Assembly (NCBI GenBank): GCA_027491155.1
Contig: JAIXWR010000040.1
Location: forward strand, 1 to 64,000
Reading direction: 5' to 3'
Source: Verrucomicrobiaceae bacterium
Lineage (GTDB): Bacteria; Verrucomicrobiota; Verrucomicrobiia; Verrucomicrobiales; Akkermansiaceae
Length of the DNA: 64,000 bases
Shown: positions 17,832 to 27,326 of the stretch, piece by piece
Position numbering within the stretch: position 1 is the stretch's first letter
Layout: every line of letters starts with the position of its first letter
Program-made: the position numbers and the translations under genes
The notes under the pieces: model-generated
What the model was told of the DNA's origin: nothing
Database searches by the model: none
What the model saw: the letters and a program-made list of their open reading frames with translations, nothing else

Positions 17832-19049
17832 TCACGAGGAACCGGTGATCGCCTCGATCATCACCGCCATCCTCTCCTTCGCCCGGTCACGCGCCTTGGC
17901 GGCGGCAAGGCGGGCTGCGGGGAGATCGCGGCCGATCGCCACCACTCTCTCGCCAATCTGCTTGCCGGTGGACTCGTCGATCTCGAACACCCAGTGTTCC
18001 ATCCCGAGGTCGTACCACATCCGGCCCTTGCGGGTGTCGGTCGGCTGGCGGACCAGCACCGAAGGCACGCCGGCGGCGATGCCCATGATCGGCGAATGCT
18101 GCTCCATGCTCACGATCGCCGCGGCCCGGGCATAGACGCTGCATGCCTCGGCCGTCAGCAAGTAGCGGTCGAGGTAGCCGACCTTCGGCTTCACGTCGTC
18201 CGGCAGCTTGTCGTGGAGCAAGGTCTTCAAAAGCGGCACGGCATAGCTCATCTCAGGCGTCAGCAGCACCCGCATCCCGGTCTCGCGGACCCAGGCGGTG
18301 ATCGCCTCGCGGAGCTTGGCGTGATCCTTCTCGGCGAACTCCCCGTTGACCCGGATCTTTTCGGGATCGGGCTTGCGGCTCCCCGGGTGGATCTCCCAGT
18401 ACGGCGTCCATCGTAGCCGCGGCACGGCGCAGAGGAACTTGCCGGCCTCGAGCCCGTGTTGCTTGAGCAAGGCATCCGCCGCCGCCTCGTCGCGGAGGTC
18501 GATCGCGAAAGTCGCATCCGGACCGAACTCGATCCCCGAGCCGCGGACTCCGGCCGCCATGAGCGCAAGCATCGAATCGCTGTCGCGAAGGAACACGAAC
18601 TTCGCCTCCGCCAGCAGGCCGCGATGCTGCTTGATCTCGTCGTCGCTGAGCGTGATCCCGCCGAAGCCGTAAGCCTTGCCCGCCTTGCGAGCCAGTTCGG
18701 CCTCCTTGTGGCCCACCATGCCCGGACCGGAGCCGTGGAGGAAGAAGTCGCAACCGGCCAGCGCGTTCTCCTTTTCGTCCCGGGACAGCGCGATCCTCAG
18801 CTTGGGAAAGCGGGCGAGCAGGAGCTTGTCCACCCCGCGGTCCACCAGGCTGGGCCACAGCGTGACCTCGGCGTGCGGCAGGTGCTTCTCCAACAATGCC
18901 AGCATGCCGGGCGTGTGGGCGATGTCGCCGATGTTGACCGTCTGCCACGAGGAGCGGAGCAGGATCCGCATCGGGCGCTTTTCCTGCGCATGCAGGGGCA
19001 GCGTCGAAGCCGCGGCAAGGGCGGTGGCGAGGAAGGAGCGGCGTTTCAT
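17832..19049 (-). CDS. Exported polysaccharide pyruvyl transferase family protein
   Basis: 405 aa with a twin-arginine-like signal (MKRRSFLATALAAASTLPLHA). The rest matches the polysaccharide pyruvyl transferase family (CsaB/WcaK-like): RSSWQTVNIGDIAHTPGM near the N-terminus, the glycine-rich HGSGPGMVGH, FLRDSDSML, and a late SMEQHSPIMGIAAGVPSVLV segment typical of the family's second domain. Known members transfer pyruvate from phosphoenolpyruvate onto polysaccharides in the cytoplasm, so an exported member is odd: either the substrate differs or the signal is a membrane anchor. It overlaps the NHL-repeat gene by 4 bp. The gene starts with ACC before the ATG and has no Shine-Dalgarno motif. 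Confidence 0.75.
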   Translation of the reverse strand: MKRRSFLATALAAASTLPLHAQEKRPMRILLRSSWQTVNIGDIAHTPGMLALLEKHLPHAEVTLWPSLVDRGVDKLLLARFPKLRIALSRDEKENALAGCDFFLHGSGPGMVGHKEAELARKAGKAYGFGGITLSDDEIKQHRGLLAEAKFVFLRDSDSMLALMAAGVRGSGIEFGPDATFAIDLRDEAAADALLKQHGLEAGKFLCAVPRLRWTPYWEIHPGSRKPDPEKIRVNGEFAEKDHAKLREAITAWVRETGMRVLLTPEMSYAVPLLKTLLHDKLPDDVKPKVGYLDRYLLTAEACSVYARAAAIVSMEQHSPIMGIAAGVPSVLVRQPTDTRKGRMWYDLGMEHWVFEIDESTGKQIGERVVAIGRDLPAARLAAAKARDRAKERMAVMIEAITGSS

Positions 19050-20161
19050 GGTTTCGGATCCGTCCCGTGCTTCAAGCCGCGGACCACCCGCACCTTGTGC
19101 GTCTCGCTGTCGCCGATGTAAAGGTCGCCTGTCTTCGGATCGACCGCCACGCCGTGCAGGCGGGCCATCCGGCATTTCAGGGGATCGGGCGAGTCCGGGC
19201 CGTCGCCGCGGGTGCCGTCGCCGGCCACGAGCACGAGCCTCGGCGGGCTTTCCGCCAGATCGATGGCGCGGACGGTGTGGGTCTCGGTGTCGGCGAGATA
19301 GATCTTCTTGCCGTCGGGCGAAACAGCCACGCCCTTCGGCCCCGCGATGGTCGCCTGCTTCGCGGGTCCGCCGTTGCCGGTGAAGCCCGCCTTCCCGGTG
19401 CCGGCGACGTGGTGGAGGGTGCCGGCCATCATGTCGATGCGGTAGACCGCGTTGCCCTCCCGCAAAGCCAGCCAGAGGTCGCCGTCGGGCCCCAGGTCGA
19501 GTGCGCGCGGCCCCATCAGCGGCGTCTCCTTGCCGACCGCCGCGCCGCCCGGCGTGCGCTGCGGCTTGCCGGTGCCGCACCAGGTGTCGATGCGTCCGTC
19601 TGTTAGATCGACCCGCCGGATCCGGTGGTTGCGGATGTCGCAGATGAAAAGTCCCCTGCCCTCGCGGTCGAACTGGATCGAGTGCGGCTCGTTCATCGCC
19701 GCCTTCACGGCCGGCCCGCCGTCCCCCGAAAAGCCGGGCTTGCCGGTGCCCGCGACGGTTTCCACGCGTCCGCTGGCGCGGTCCAGCTTGCGGACGAGAT
19801 GGTTGAGCCGCTCCACCCAGTAAAGGTCGCCGCCGGGATGAAAACGAACCTCGTAGGGCTCGTTGAGAGTTGCCCGGGCGGGCTTGCCGCCATCGCCGGA
19901 GTAGCCCTTCTTCCCGCTGCCCACCACCGTTTCGATGCGGCCGTTGGACCGGCCGACCTTGCGGATCACGTGGTTGCCGGTGTCGCAGATATAAAGATCG
20001 CCGTCGGGTCCGACGGTCACGCCGAAGGGCTGGTTCAACTCCGCCTTCAGCGCCGGGCGACCGTCCCCGTCATAGCCCGCCTTGCCGCTGCCGGCGACCG
20101 TTTCGATCACCGCCGCGTGGCAGAGACATGGCAGGAGGCAGAGGAAAAGGAGCGCGTGCAT
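19046..20161 (-). CDS. Secreted NHL-repeat beta-propeller protein
   Basis: 371 aa with a signal peptide (MHALLFLCLLPCLCHA). Five to six NHL repeats of about 55-60 residues are visible; their hallmark is 'V-A-G-T/S-G-K-x-G-Y/F-S/T-G-D-G-G-P-A' followed by 'L-N-x-P-x-x-V' and 'L-Y-I-C-D-T-G-N-H-x-I-R'. Such proteins fold as a six-bladed propeller that binds protein or carbohydrate; some are peptidyl-glycine lyases but no such residues are apparent. Its stop overlaps the start of the pyruvyltransferase-family gene (ATGA), so both are made together. It lies 53 bp downstream of the sulfatase gene on the same strand. Confidence 0.85.
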   Translation of the reverse strand: MHALLFLCLLPCLCHAAVIETVAGSGKAGYDGDGRPALKAELNQPFGVTVGPDGDLYICDTGNHVIRKVGRSNGRIETVVGSGKKGYSGDGGKPARATLNEPYEVRFHPGGDLYWVERLNHLVRKLDRASGRVETVAGTGKPGFSGDGGPAVKAAMNEPHSIQFDREGRGLFICDIRNHRIRRVDLTDGRIDTWCGTGKPQRTPGGAAVGKETPLMGPRALDLGPDGDLWLALREGNAVYRIDMMAGTLHHVAGTGKAGFTGNGGPAKQATIAGPKGVAVSPDGKKIYLADTETHTVRAIDLAESPPRLVLVAGDGTRGDGPDSPDPLKCRMARLHGVAVDPKTGDLYIGDSETHKVRVVRGLKHGTDPKP

Positions 20162-20214
20162 GGGTTCGGGACCCGACGATACACGCCGCAGCAGCGGGGT
20201 CGATCCCGAAGCCC

Positions 20215-21714
20215 TCACTTCGCCGGATTGCCGGCGACCTTGCGGAAGGCCGCGGCGAGTTCCTTGAGCTTGTCGGGATGCTTCGCGGCGAGGTTGTCGT
20301 TCTCGCCGGGATCCTTGCTGAGATCGTAAAGCTGCGGCTCGGGCAGATTGCCGGTGCGCATCGACTTGACCGCGGCCGGTCCGGAGCCCGGCGGGATGAA
20401 CTTCCAGTTCCCGCGGCGGAAGGCGAGGCCGCCGGTGCCCTGCTGGACCATCTCGCCGCGGCCGACGGGATCCTTTCCTAACAGGGCGGCCGTGGCATCC
20501 GCACTGTCGGTGGCGGAACCCGCCGGAACCGGCTGCCCGGCCAGGGCGGCGAAGCTGGCGAGGAAATCGATCTGCGAGACCAGCGCGGCCGACACTCCGG
20601 GCGCGATCGTTCCCGGCCACGAGGCGATGAAGGGGACCCGCGTGCCGCCTTCGAGCCTCGAATACTTCCCGCCGCCGAGAGGGCCGGCCGGCTTGTGGTC
20701 GCCGTTCTTCGACGCGGACTCGTCGGCGTAGCCGTCGTCGAGCACCGGGCCGTTGTCGCTGGAAAGGATCACCAGCGTGTTCTTCGTGAGCCCGAGCCGC
20801 TCCAGCGTCGCGACGATCACGCCGACGTGGTCGTCGAGCTGCGCGATCACGTCGCCGCGGGGGCCCAGGCCGGTCTTGCCGACGAAGCGCGGTGCCGGCA
20901 CCCGCGGGACGTGCGGTTCGTGGAGGGCGAAGAACAGGAAGAAGGGGCGGTCCTTGTTCGCCTCGACGAAGGACACGGCCCGCGCGGTGAAATGATCGCC
21001 GAGTTCGTCGTCTTTCCACAGCGCTGCCTTGCCGCCACTCATGTAGCCGATGCGGCTCACGCCGTTGGTGATCGTGTCGCTGTGCTGGTCGTCGGCCCCC
21101 ATCAGGAGGGCACCGGGCTGCTCGCGGCCCACCGGTTCATTGCCGACCTTTTCCTTGTAGCTGACCTGGATCGGATCCTTGGGGTCGAGGTTCACCACGC
21201 GGCCGTTCTCGACATAAACCGTCGGCACCCGGTCGCCGGTGGCGGCCATGATGTGGTGGTGGTCGAAGCCGACGTCGGCGGGCGACGGGGTGATGAGGCC
21301 GTTCCAATCGGCCGGCTTTTCCTCGGTGCCGAGCCCGAGGTGCCACTTGCCGACCACGCCGGTGCGGTAGCCGGCCTTTTGCAGCAGCGATGGCAGCGTG
21401 ACGCTGCCCGGCGGGATGATCAGCGGCGCGTCGCCCCGCAGGATGCCGGTGCCTTTCTTCCGCCACGGGTAGGTCCCGGTCATCAGGGCGTAGCGCGACG
21501 GGGTGCAGGTCGAGGAAGTCGCGTGACCGTCGGTGAAGCGCAGGCCGGAAGCGGCGAGGCGGTCGACATTCGGCGTGGCGATCGCCTTGCCGCCGTAGCA
21601 GCCGAGGTCGCCGTAGCCCAGGTCGTCGGCGTAGATCAGGATGATGTTCGGCTTTTCCGCCGAGCGGACGGCGGTGGCGGCGAGCAGGAGGGAAAGTGCG
21701 AGCAGTCGGGTCAT
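20215..21714 (-). CDS. Secreted type-I formylglycine sulfatase
   Basis: 499 aa with a signal peptide (residues 1-19). The alkaline-phosphatase-like core begins PNIILIYADDLGYGDLGCYG, providing the metal-binding aspartates, and carries the sulfatase signature C70-TPSR, in which the cysteine is converted to formylglycine, followed by LMTGTYPWR. GVVGKWHLG and ILSSDNGP supply further active-site residues. The enzyme should remove sulfate esters from a sulfated polysaccharide in the periplasm or outside the cell. It precedes the NHL and pyruvyltransferase-family genes on the same strand and is divergent from the RND pump gene. A maturase is required and is not in this window. Substrate specificity cannot be read from the sequence. 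Confidence 0.92.
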   Translation of the reverse strand: MTRLLALSLLLAATAVRSAEKPNIILIYADDLGYGDLGCYGGKAIATPNVDRLAASGLRFTDGHATSSTCTPSRYALMTGTYPWRKKGTGILRGDAPLIIPPGSVTLPSLLQKAGYRTGVVGKWHLGLGTEEKPADWNGLITPSPADVGFDHHHIMAATGDRVPTVYVENGRVVNLDPKDPIQVSYKEKVGNEPVGREQPGALLMGADDQHSDTITNGVSRIGYMSGGKAALWKDDELGDHFTARAVSFVEANKDRPFFLFFALHEPHVPRVPAPRFVGKTGLGPRGDVIAQLDDHVGVIVATLERLGLTKNTLVILSSDNGPVLDDGYADESASKNGDHKPAGPLGGGKYSRLEGGTRVPFIASWPGTIAPGVSAALVSQIDFLASFAALAGQPVPAGSATDSADATAALLGKDPVGRGEMVQQGTGGLAFRRGNWKFIPPGSGPAAVKSMRTGNLPEPQLYDLSKDPGENDNLAAKHPDKLKELAAAFRKVAGNPAK

Positions 21715-21848
21715 GGTCGGAAAGCGCGGAATGAAGGGTGCAAGGGAAGGACTTCCGGAGCCACCCGGACCTGCCGCATCCAGCGCCGGGCCGCCCCGGA
21801 CGGCAAGCCCGCTCTGGACTGCGGCAGATCCCCGCCGTAGAAGCCGGA
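21715..21848. promoter_or_regulatory. Divergent intergenic region, sulfatase and RND pump
   Basis: 134 bp separate two divergent genes, so promoters for both must lie here. No sigma-70-like hexamers or operator palindromes stand out by eye. Confidence 0.4.
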
Positions 21849-24800
21849 ATGATTCGCTGGTTCGCGATCAACTCCATCGCCTCCAATCTCCTGATGGGGA
21901 TCCTCATCGCCGTGGGGGCGTGGTGCTATTTCGAGAAAGTCCAGCCCGAGGTCCAGCCGAGCTTCCAGTTCGAGGAGGTGCGGATCACGGTCAACTACCG
22001 CGGCGGCAGCCCGGAGGACGTCGAAACCTCGGTGGTCATCCCGATCGAGCGGGCGCTGGAGAACCTGCCCGGCATCGAGTCGATCGAGTCCAGCGCGAGC
22101 GTGGGCCGCGCCAGCCTGGAGCTGAACGTGACCAAGGGCACCGACCCGAAGGACCTCGTTGAAGAGGTGAAACCGCTGATCGATGCCATCACCACCTTTC
22201 CCCAGGAGATCGAGCCGCCGCGCTACGACATCCCCGACAGCAGCAGGTGGTTCGACGTGATCAAGGTCGCCGTCTTCGGCGAGATGGACGAGAAGGACCT
22301 CTTGCAAGCCGCCCGGCGGATCCGCGACGACCTCACCGGACTGCCGGGCATCTCCCAGGCGGAAATCCAGGGGGCCTCCCCCTTCGAGCTGTCGATCGAG
22401 GCCGACCTCGCCCGTTTGCGGGACTTCGGCATGACTTTCTCCGATCTCTCAGCGGCGATCCGCCGCTCGTCGCTCGACCTGCCGGCCGGCCAGATCCAGA
22501 CCGACGAGGGAGCACTGGCGATCCGCTCGAAGAACCAGGCCTACTCGCGGGAGGACTTCGAGAACATCGTCATCCGCAGCAGCGACGGCGCGGAAGTGAA
22601 AGTCCGCGACGTGGCCACGGTGCGGGACGACTTCGAGGAGAACCGCAAGCTGCTCCGCTTCAACGGCAAGCCCGCCCTGCTGGTCGAAGTCCTGCGCTTG
22701 CCCCACGAGGACGCCCTCGAGATCGCGGACCGGGTAAAGCAGTACGTTCACGGCGCCGAGGCCTCCTTCCCGCGGGGGATCGAACTCGGGGTTTGGGACG
22801 ACAGCTCGATCGAGCTCCGCGGGCGTCTCGGCAGCCTGTTGGAGAGCCTCCTCCAGGGCAGCCTGCTGGTGCTGATCATCCTCGGCCTGTTCCTGCGTCC
22901 CTCGATCGCGATCTGGGTGGTGCTCGGGATTCCGATCTCGTTCGCCGGCGCTTTCATCGTGATGGCAGCGATGGGCATGACGCTCAACCCGATGAGCATC
23001 TTCGGCTTCATCATCGCGGTCGGCATCGTGGTGGACGATGCCATCGTGACCTCGGAAAACGTGTTCACCAAACTGCGCGCCGGGGTCAGCGGGCTCGACG
23101 CAGCGATCGACGGGGCCAGGGAAGTCACCATCCCGGTGACCTTCGGCGCGATCACGATCAGCGTCGCCTTCCTGCCGCTGATGTTCTTCGACGGCTTCTA
23201 CGGGGCCTATGCCCGCCAGATCCCGCCGGTGGTCATCGCGACCATCCTGTTTTCCCTGATCGAGACCAAGCTGGCGCTGCCCTGCCATCTCAAGGGCATT
23301 TCCCTCCAACCGAAGTACTTCCTGCGCTTCGACCACTTCCAAACCTCCATCTCCAACGGCCTGGAGACCTTCGTCGACCGCTGCTACAAGCCGGTGATCC
23401 TGCTCGCCACGCGGAACCGCTACGTGACGCTCGCGATCTTCGCCGCGGTGGCCATGATCAGCGTGGCGGTCCTGCGCAGCGGGCGGCTGGGCTTTGTCTC
23501 AATGCCCTCGATCGACCGCAACCGGATCGTCGCCTCGCTGACGATGCCGCGGGACACCCCGATGCAAGTTACCGACGAGCGGGTAAAGCAGATCCTCGCC
23601 GCGGCGGAGGAATTGAAGAAGGAATTCATCGACCCCGGCAACGGCAAGCCGATCATCCGCGACGTGCTGACCAGCACCGGCGGCTGGGCGACCTGGGGCG
23701 GGGTCGACGCGAGGCAGGGTTACGTGGTGATCCAGGTCCTCGATCCCGGCGAACGCAGCGAGCCCGGCCCGAGGAACAAGGAGATCGCCAAACGCTGGCA
23801 GGAACTGGTCGGCGAGCTCAAGGATGCCCAGCAATTCTGGATTTCCGGCGACTCCGGCGGCGGCTTCCGCGGGGGCGGCAACGATGACGAGCTTGAAGCG
23901 ATCGAGATCGAGCTCCGCGGCCCCGCCACCCCGGAGAAAGAAGTCATCACCGACCAGATCACCGCCCTTCTCGAGTCCTACCCGGGAATCCAGGACGCGT
24001 GGAGCAACGATTCGCGGATGCGCGACGAGCTCCACGTGACGATCCGTCCGGAAGGCGAGGCGCTGGGACTGACCCAGCGCGAGCTGGCATCGCAGGTCCG
24101 CGCGGCCTTCTTCGGCGAGGAAGCGCAGCGCATGCAGCGCGGCCGCGACGATGTCCGCGTGATGGTCCGGCTGCCGCTTGAGCAACGCCAGTCGCTGCAC
24201 ACGCTCGAGGAAATGCGAGTGCTCACCCCGGACGGCGGGGCCGCGCCGTTCCGCTCGGTGGCCGACGCCCGCTTCGAGAAGGCCCAGTCCGACATCGAGC
24301 GCCGCGACGGGGCGCAGGTCGGATCGGTCTCGGCCAAGCCGTCCGACGAGACCGTCGACGTGGTGGCCATCGCCGATTCCATCGAGCCGCGGATCAACGC
24401 CCTGCTGCAAGGCCACCCGGAGCTGAGCTGGCGCTTCGAAGGCTACATCAAGGAGCACCGCGAAACCGGCATCCGCTTCTGGGTCATGGGCATCTCGCTA
24501 CTGGTCGCGCTCTATCTGCTGCTGGCGATCCCCTTCCGCTCGATCCTCCAGCCGGTCTTCGTGATGATCGCCATCCCCTACGCGGTGCTCGGCGCGTTGT
24601 TCGGCCATCTGATCATGGACATCACGCCGTCCTACCTCTCCATCTTCGGCCTGCTGGCGCTCGCCGGGGTGGCGATCAACGACTCGCTGGTGATGGTCGA
24701 TTTCATCAACCAGCGCCGCCGCGAGGGCATGGACCTCTTCGACGCGGTGGTCCAGTCCGGCATCCGGCGCTTCCGGCCGATTTTCCTGACCTCCACGACC

Positions 24801-25049
24801 ACCTTCGTCGGTCTGATCCCCACGATCTTCGACAAATCGCCCGAGGCCCAGTTCCTGAACCCGATGGCGGTATCGATCGGCTTCGGCATGCTGTTCGGCA
24901 CCTTCATCACCCTGCTGCTGGTCCCCTCCGCCTACCTGGCGGTCGAGGATCTCGTCGCGCGGGTGAAAAGGGGCATCGACTGGTACACGAGGCCCTTCAC
25001 CAGGCCCGACCCCGCGCAAGCCGGAGGAAGTTCCGATCCGGCGCTTTGA
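21849..25049 (+). CDS. RND-family efflux transporter permease (AcrB/HAE1-like)
   Basis: 1066 aa, the usual length for HAE1/AcrB proteins. An N-terminal helix (MIRWFAINSIASNLLMGILI) is followed by a porter domain with GGSPEDVETSVVIPIERAL. A set of helices carries the family's proton-relay region GIVVDDAIVTSENVF, then a second porter domain and the C-terminal helix bundle (LALAGVAINDSLVMVDFIN). It should export hydrophobic or amphiphilic compounds from the inner membrane or periplasm. No membrane-fusion protein or outer-membrane channel gene is adjacent, so it either borrows partners or works without them. The next gene begins 47 bp after the stop and is probably co-transcribed. Confidence 0.92.
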   Translation: MIRWFAINSIASNLLMGILIAVGAWCYFEKVQPEVQPSFQFEEVRITVNYRGGSPEDVETSVVIPIERALENLPGIESIESSASVGRASLELNVTKGTDPKDLVEEVKPLIDAITTFPQEIEPPRYDIPDSSRWFDVIKVAVFGEMDEKDLLQAARRIRDDLTGLPGISQAEIQGASPFELSIEADLARLRDFGMTFSDLSAAIRRSSLDLPAGQIQTDEGALAIRSKNQAYSREDFENIVIRSSDGAEVKVRDVATVRDDFEENRKLLRFNGKPALLVEVLRLPHEDALEIADRVKQYVHGAEASFPRGIELGVWDDSSIELRGRLGSLLESLLQGSLLVLIILGLFLRPSIAIWVVLGIPISFAGAFIVMAAMGMTLNPMSIFGFIIAVGIVVDDAIVTSENVFTKLRAGVSGLDAAIDGAREVTIPVTFGAITISVAFLPLMFFDGFYGAYARQIPPVVIATILFSLIETKLALPCHLKGISLQPKYFLRFDHFQTSISNGLETFVDRCYKPVILLATRNRYVTLAIFAAVAMISVAVLRSGRLGFVSMPSIDRNRIVASLTMPRDTPMQVTDERVKQILAAAEELKKEFIDPGNGKPIIRDVLTSTGGWATWGGVDARQGYVVIQVLDPGERSEPGPRNKEIAKRWQELVGELKDAQQFWISGDSGGGFRGGGNDDELEAIEIELRGPATPEKEVITDQITALLESYPGIQDAWSNDSRMRDELHVTIRPEGEALGLTQRELASQVRAAFFGEEAQRMQRGRDDVRVMVRLPLEQRQSLHTLEEMRVLTPDGGAAPFRSVADARFEKAQSDIERRDGAQVGSVSAKPSDETVDVVAIADSIEPRINALLQGHPELSWRFEGYIKEHRETGIRFWVMGISLLVALYLLLAIPFRSILQPVFVMIAIPYAVLGALFGHLIMDITPSYLSIFGLLALAGVAINDSLVMVDFINQRRREGMDLFDAVVQSGIRRFRPIFLTSTTTFVGLIPTIFDKSPEAQFLNPMAVSIGFGMLFGTFITLLLVPSAYLAVEDLVARVKRGIDWYTRPFTRPDPAQAGGSSDPAL

Positions 25050-25096
25050 CGGGTTGCCCGCTTGCCGGAAGCGGCTACACTTGCGCCGTTCAAGCC

Positions 25097-26677
25097 ATGG
25101 TCAGCCACGATTCCGCCCGCAGCGACGCCCCCGCCACCGACTACGATGTCGTGATTTTCGGCGGGGCTTTTTCCGGCTCCGCGCTCGGCCTGCTGCTGAA
25201 GCGGGCCCGGCCGCAGACCCGCGTGCTGATCGTCGAGAAGTCGGAAGTCTTCGACCGCAAGGTCGGCGAATCGACCTCGGAGGTCGCCGGCTGTTTCCTG
25301 ACCAAGGTCCTGGGGCTTTCGCACTACCTGTCCTGCGAGCATTTCCAGAAGCACGGCCTGCGGATGTGGTTCACCACGCCCGACAACGATTGCCCGAACT
25401 GCTGCGCCGAGATCGGGCCGAACACCCAGGCCCGGCTGCCCACCTACCAGCTCGACCGCTCGAAGCTCGACCTCCACCTGCTGGAGCTGGCGGAGAAGGC
25501 CGGCTGCACGGTGCTGCGCCCGGCGTCCATCAAGTCCTTCGAATTGAACGGGGCCGGCAAGAACGTCGTGGTCCTCAAGCACGAGGGGCAGACGAAAACC
25601 TTCACCGCCGGATGGGTCGCGGATTGCTCCGGCAAGGCCAGCCTGGTGGCGCGCCAGCGCGGGACCTGGCGGCGGCTGGAAAGCCATCCGGTCCACTCGA
25701 TGTGGGTGCGCTTCAGCAACGTGCTCAGCCTGGACAGCCACGAGGCCCGGGTGGAGGCGCCCTGCCTGAAGGAAGGCCCCAGCGTCGCACGCGCCAGCGC
25801 CACCAACCACCTGATGGGCCGCGGCTGGTGGTCGTGGATCATCCCGCTTTCCAACGGCGACTTCTCCGCCGGGGTCACCTGGGACGAGCGCCTCTTCGCG
25901 CCGCCTTCCGAAGGCCCGGTGGGCGACCGCGTCAAGCGGCACCTCACCGCCCAGCCCGTCGGCAAGCTCATGTTCAAGGATGCCGTGCCGGTCGAGAACG
26001 ACGCGCGGATCTACAAGTATCTCCCCTACTATTCCACCGAGGTCTGCGGCGACGGCTGGATCCTCGCCGGGGATGCGGCCGGATTCATGGACCCGCTTTA
26101 CTCGCAGGGTCTCGACTACTGTTCCCACGCGACCTACGCGGCCCACAAGATCCTGCTCAAGGCGCTCGACGGCGAATGCGTGAAGATGGCGCTGGACCAT
26201 CACAACATGATCTACCCGCAGTCGTACCAGCGTTGGTACCATGCCCTCTACAAAAACAAGTACCAGTATCTGGGCGACGCCGACCTGATGCACGCGGCCT
26301 TTCTGATGGACATCGCCACCTACTTCATCGGCCCGGTCCGCGCGGTCTATGCCGATGCCGACCGCGAGTACTCCACCATGCCTTACAACGGCCCCGGCGG
26401 CGCGATCTTCGCCCGCTTCATGGCCTTCTACAACCGGCGGCTCGAGGTCATCGCCCGCAAACGCCTCGCTGCCGGGACCTACGGCAAGAACAACCTGAAG
26501 CACCGTCACCTGCTGCGCATTCCCTTCGAGGCGAACACCAAGGCGGTGCGCCACCTGTTCCACGGCATGCGCGTCTGGATGAAGCTGGAGGCGGAGAATT
26601 TCTTCGTCCGGCCGGTCGAGGCCCTGCCCGATCCCACGGCCGCGCCGGCGGCCCCGGCGGTGATGGCCGAGGCTTGA
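25097..26677 (+). CDS. FAD-dependent oxidoreductase of the tryptophan-halogenase-like/GGR superfamily
   Basis: 526 aa. The dinucleotide-binding fold is at the N-terminus (YDVVIFGGAFSGSALG, about 16-31), followed by KVGESTSE, typical of flavin halogenase-like proteins. A second flavin motif is GDAAGFMDPLYSQGLDYC. The segment GRGWWSWIIPLSNGD matches the W-x-W-x-I-P block of flavin-dependent halogenases. Whether it halogenates or is a desaturase or reductase is open; the catalytic lysine cannot be confirmed without alignment. No signal peptide, so it is cytoplasmic. The next upstream gene is a lone RND pump, suggesting synthesis and export of a small molecule. An in-frame TTG overlaps the RND stop and is an alternative start. 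Confidence 0.8.
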   Translation: MVSHDSARSDAPATDYDVVIFGGAFSGSALGLLLKRARPQTRVLIVEKSEVFDRKVGESTSEVAGCFLTKVLGLSHYLSCEHFQKHGLRMWFTTPDNDCPNCCAEIGPNTQARLPTYQLDRSKLDLHLLELAEKAGCTVLRPASIKSFELNGAGKNVVVLKHEGQTKTFTAGWVADCSGKASLVARQRGTWRRLESHPVHSMWVRFSNVLSLDSHEARVEAPCLKEGPSVARASATNHLMGRGWWSWIIPLSNGDFSAGVTWDERLFAPPSEGPVGDRVKRHLTAQPVGKLMFKDAVPVENDARIYKYLPYYSTEVCGDGWILAGDAAGFMDPLYSQGLDYCSHATYAAHKILLKALDGECVKMALDHHNMIYPQSYQRWYHALYKNKYQYLGDADLMHAAFLMDIATYFIGPVRAVYADADREYSTMPYNGPGGAIFARFMAFYNRRLEVIARKRLAAGTYGKNNLKHRHLLRIPFEANTKAVRHLFHGMRVWMKLEAENFFVRPVEALPDPTAAPAAPAVMAEA

Positions 26678-26755
26678 GCCGGCGGGCAAGGACGGACCGG
26701 AAAGGTCTCCGGGCGGACCCGTAGCACTTTCCGGACTCGTCCCGGGTCGTGGCGG

Positions 26756-27004
26756 TCAGCGTTCGGCCGCGTCGTTGAAACTCAGTTCGCAGAGGCCGTG
26801 CTCGCGGGCGAAGGCATCGACCAGCGCCACTTCGAGTTCGCTGGCGCTGCGCTGGATCACCGGAACGGCGGCCGTGAGGGCCGACTCGCCGGCGGGCGAA
26901 CTGGTCATGGCGGCCAGCAGCGAGGCCAACAGGCCGAACAACGCGAGGGCCAGCGGCGGGCGGTGGCGAGGACGGTTCGAGCGGGCCCGGCGCTCCGAAA
27001 GCAT
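26756..27004 (-). CDS. Hypothetical small membrane protein
   Basis: 82 aa from the ATG at 27004. It shows a basic N-terminus, one hydrophobic helix (LALALFGLLASLLAAM) and a charged tail ending in ELSFNDAAER. I do not recognise it. The frame stays open upstream to 27202, but that part contains a tandem nonamer repeat (27030-27047) and reads as low-complexity, so the inner start is preferred. It lies between the oxidoreductase gene and a phosphoesterase gene; the remaining sequence 27005-27326 holds no other recognisable gene. It could equally be an accidental open frame. Confidence 0.3.
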   Translation of the reverse strand: MLSERRARSNRPRHRPPLALALFGLLASLLAAMTSSPAGESALTAAVPVIQRSASELEVALVDAFAREHGLCELSFNDAAER

Positions 27005-27326
27005 CGCCCGGATCTCACGGGTGCTTTTGAAGACGAAGGGAACGAACGGCAATGCCGGCGCATCGGCCGGACAGATGAAACGCCCGGACCGGAAGTTCGT
27101 CCGGGTCGAGGCGGCGGCCGCCAGTGGGAGCGGGCGGGTCAGCGGACAAGCGGGGGCCGTGGCGGCAAGCGCCAGGCGTCCCGACCTTGGTTGCGGGGAC
27201 ATGGGGAACAGGGGGTTAGTGTTGTGCGTGGGTCCCTGGGAAGGTGTGTAGGTTTCCTAGGACGGCCTTACTATCCGGGAAGTTCGACATTCAGGCCATT
27301 ACGCGATCGCGTGGGGTGGCCGCCCT

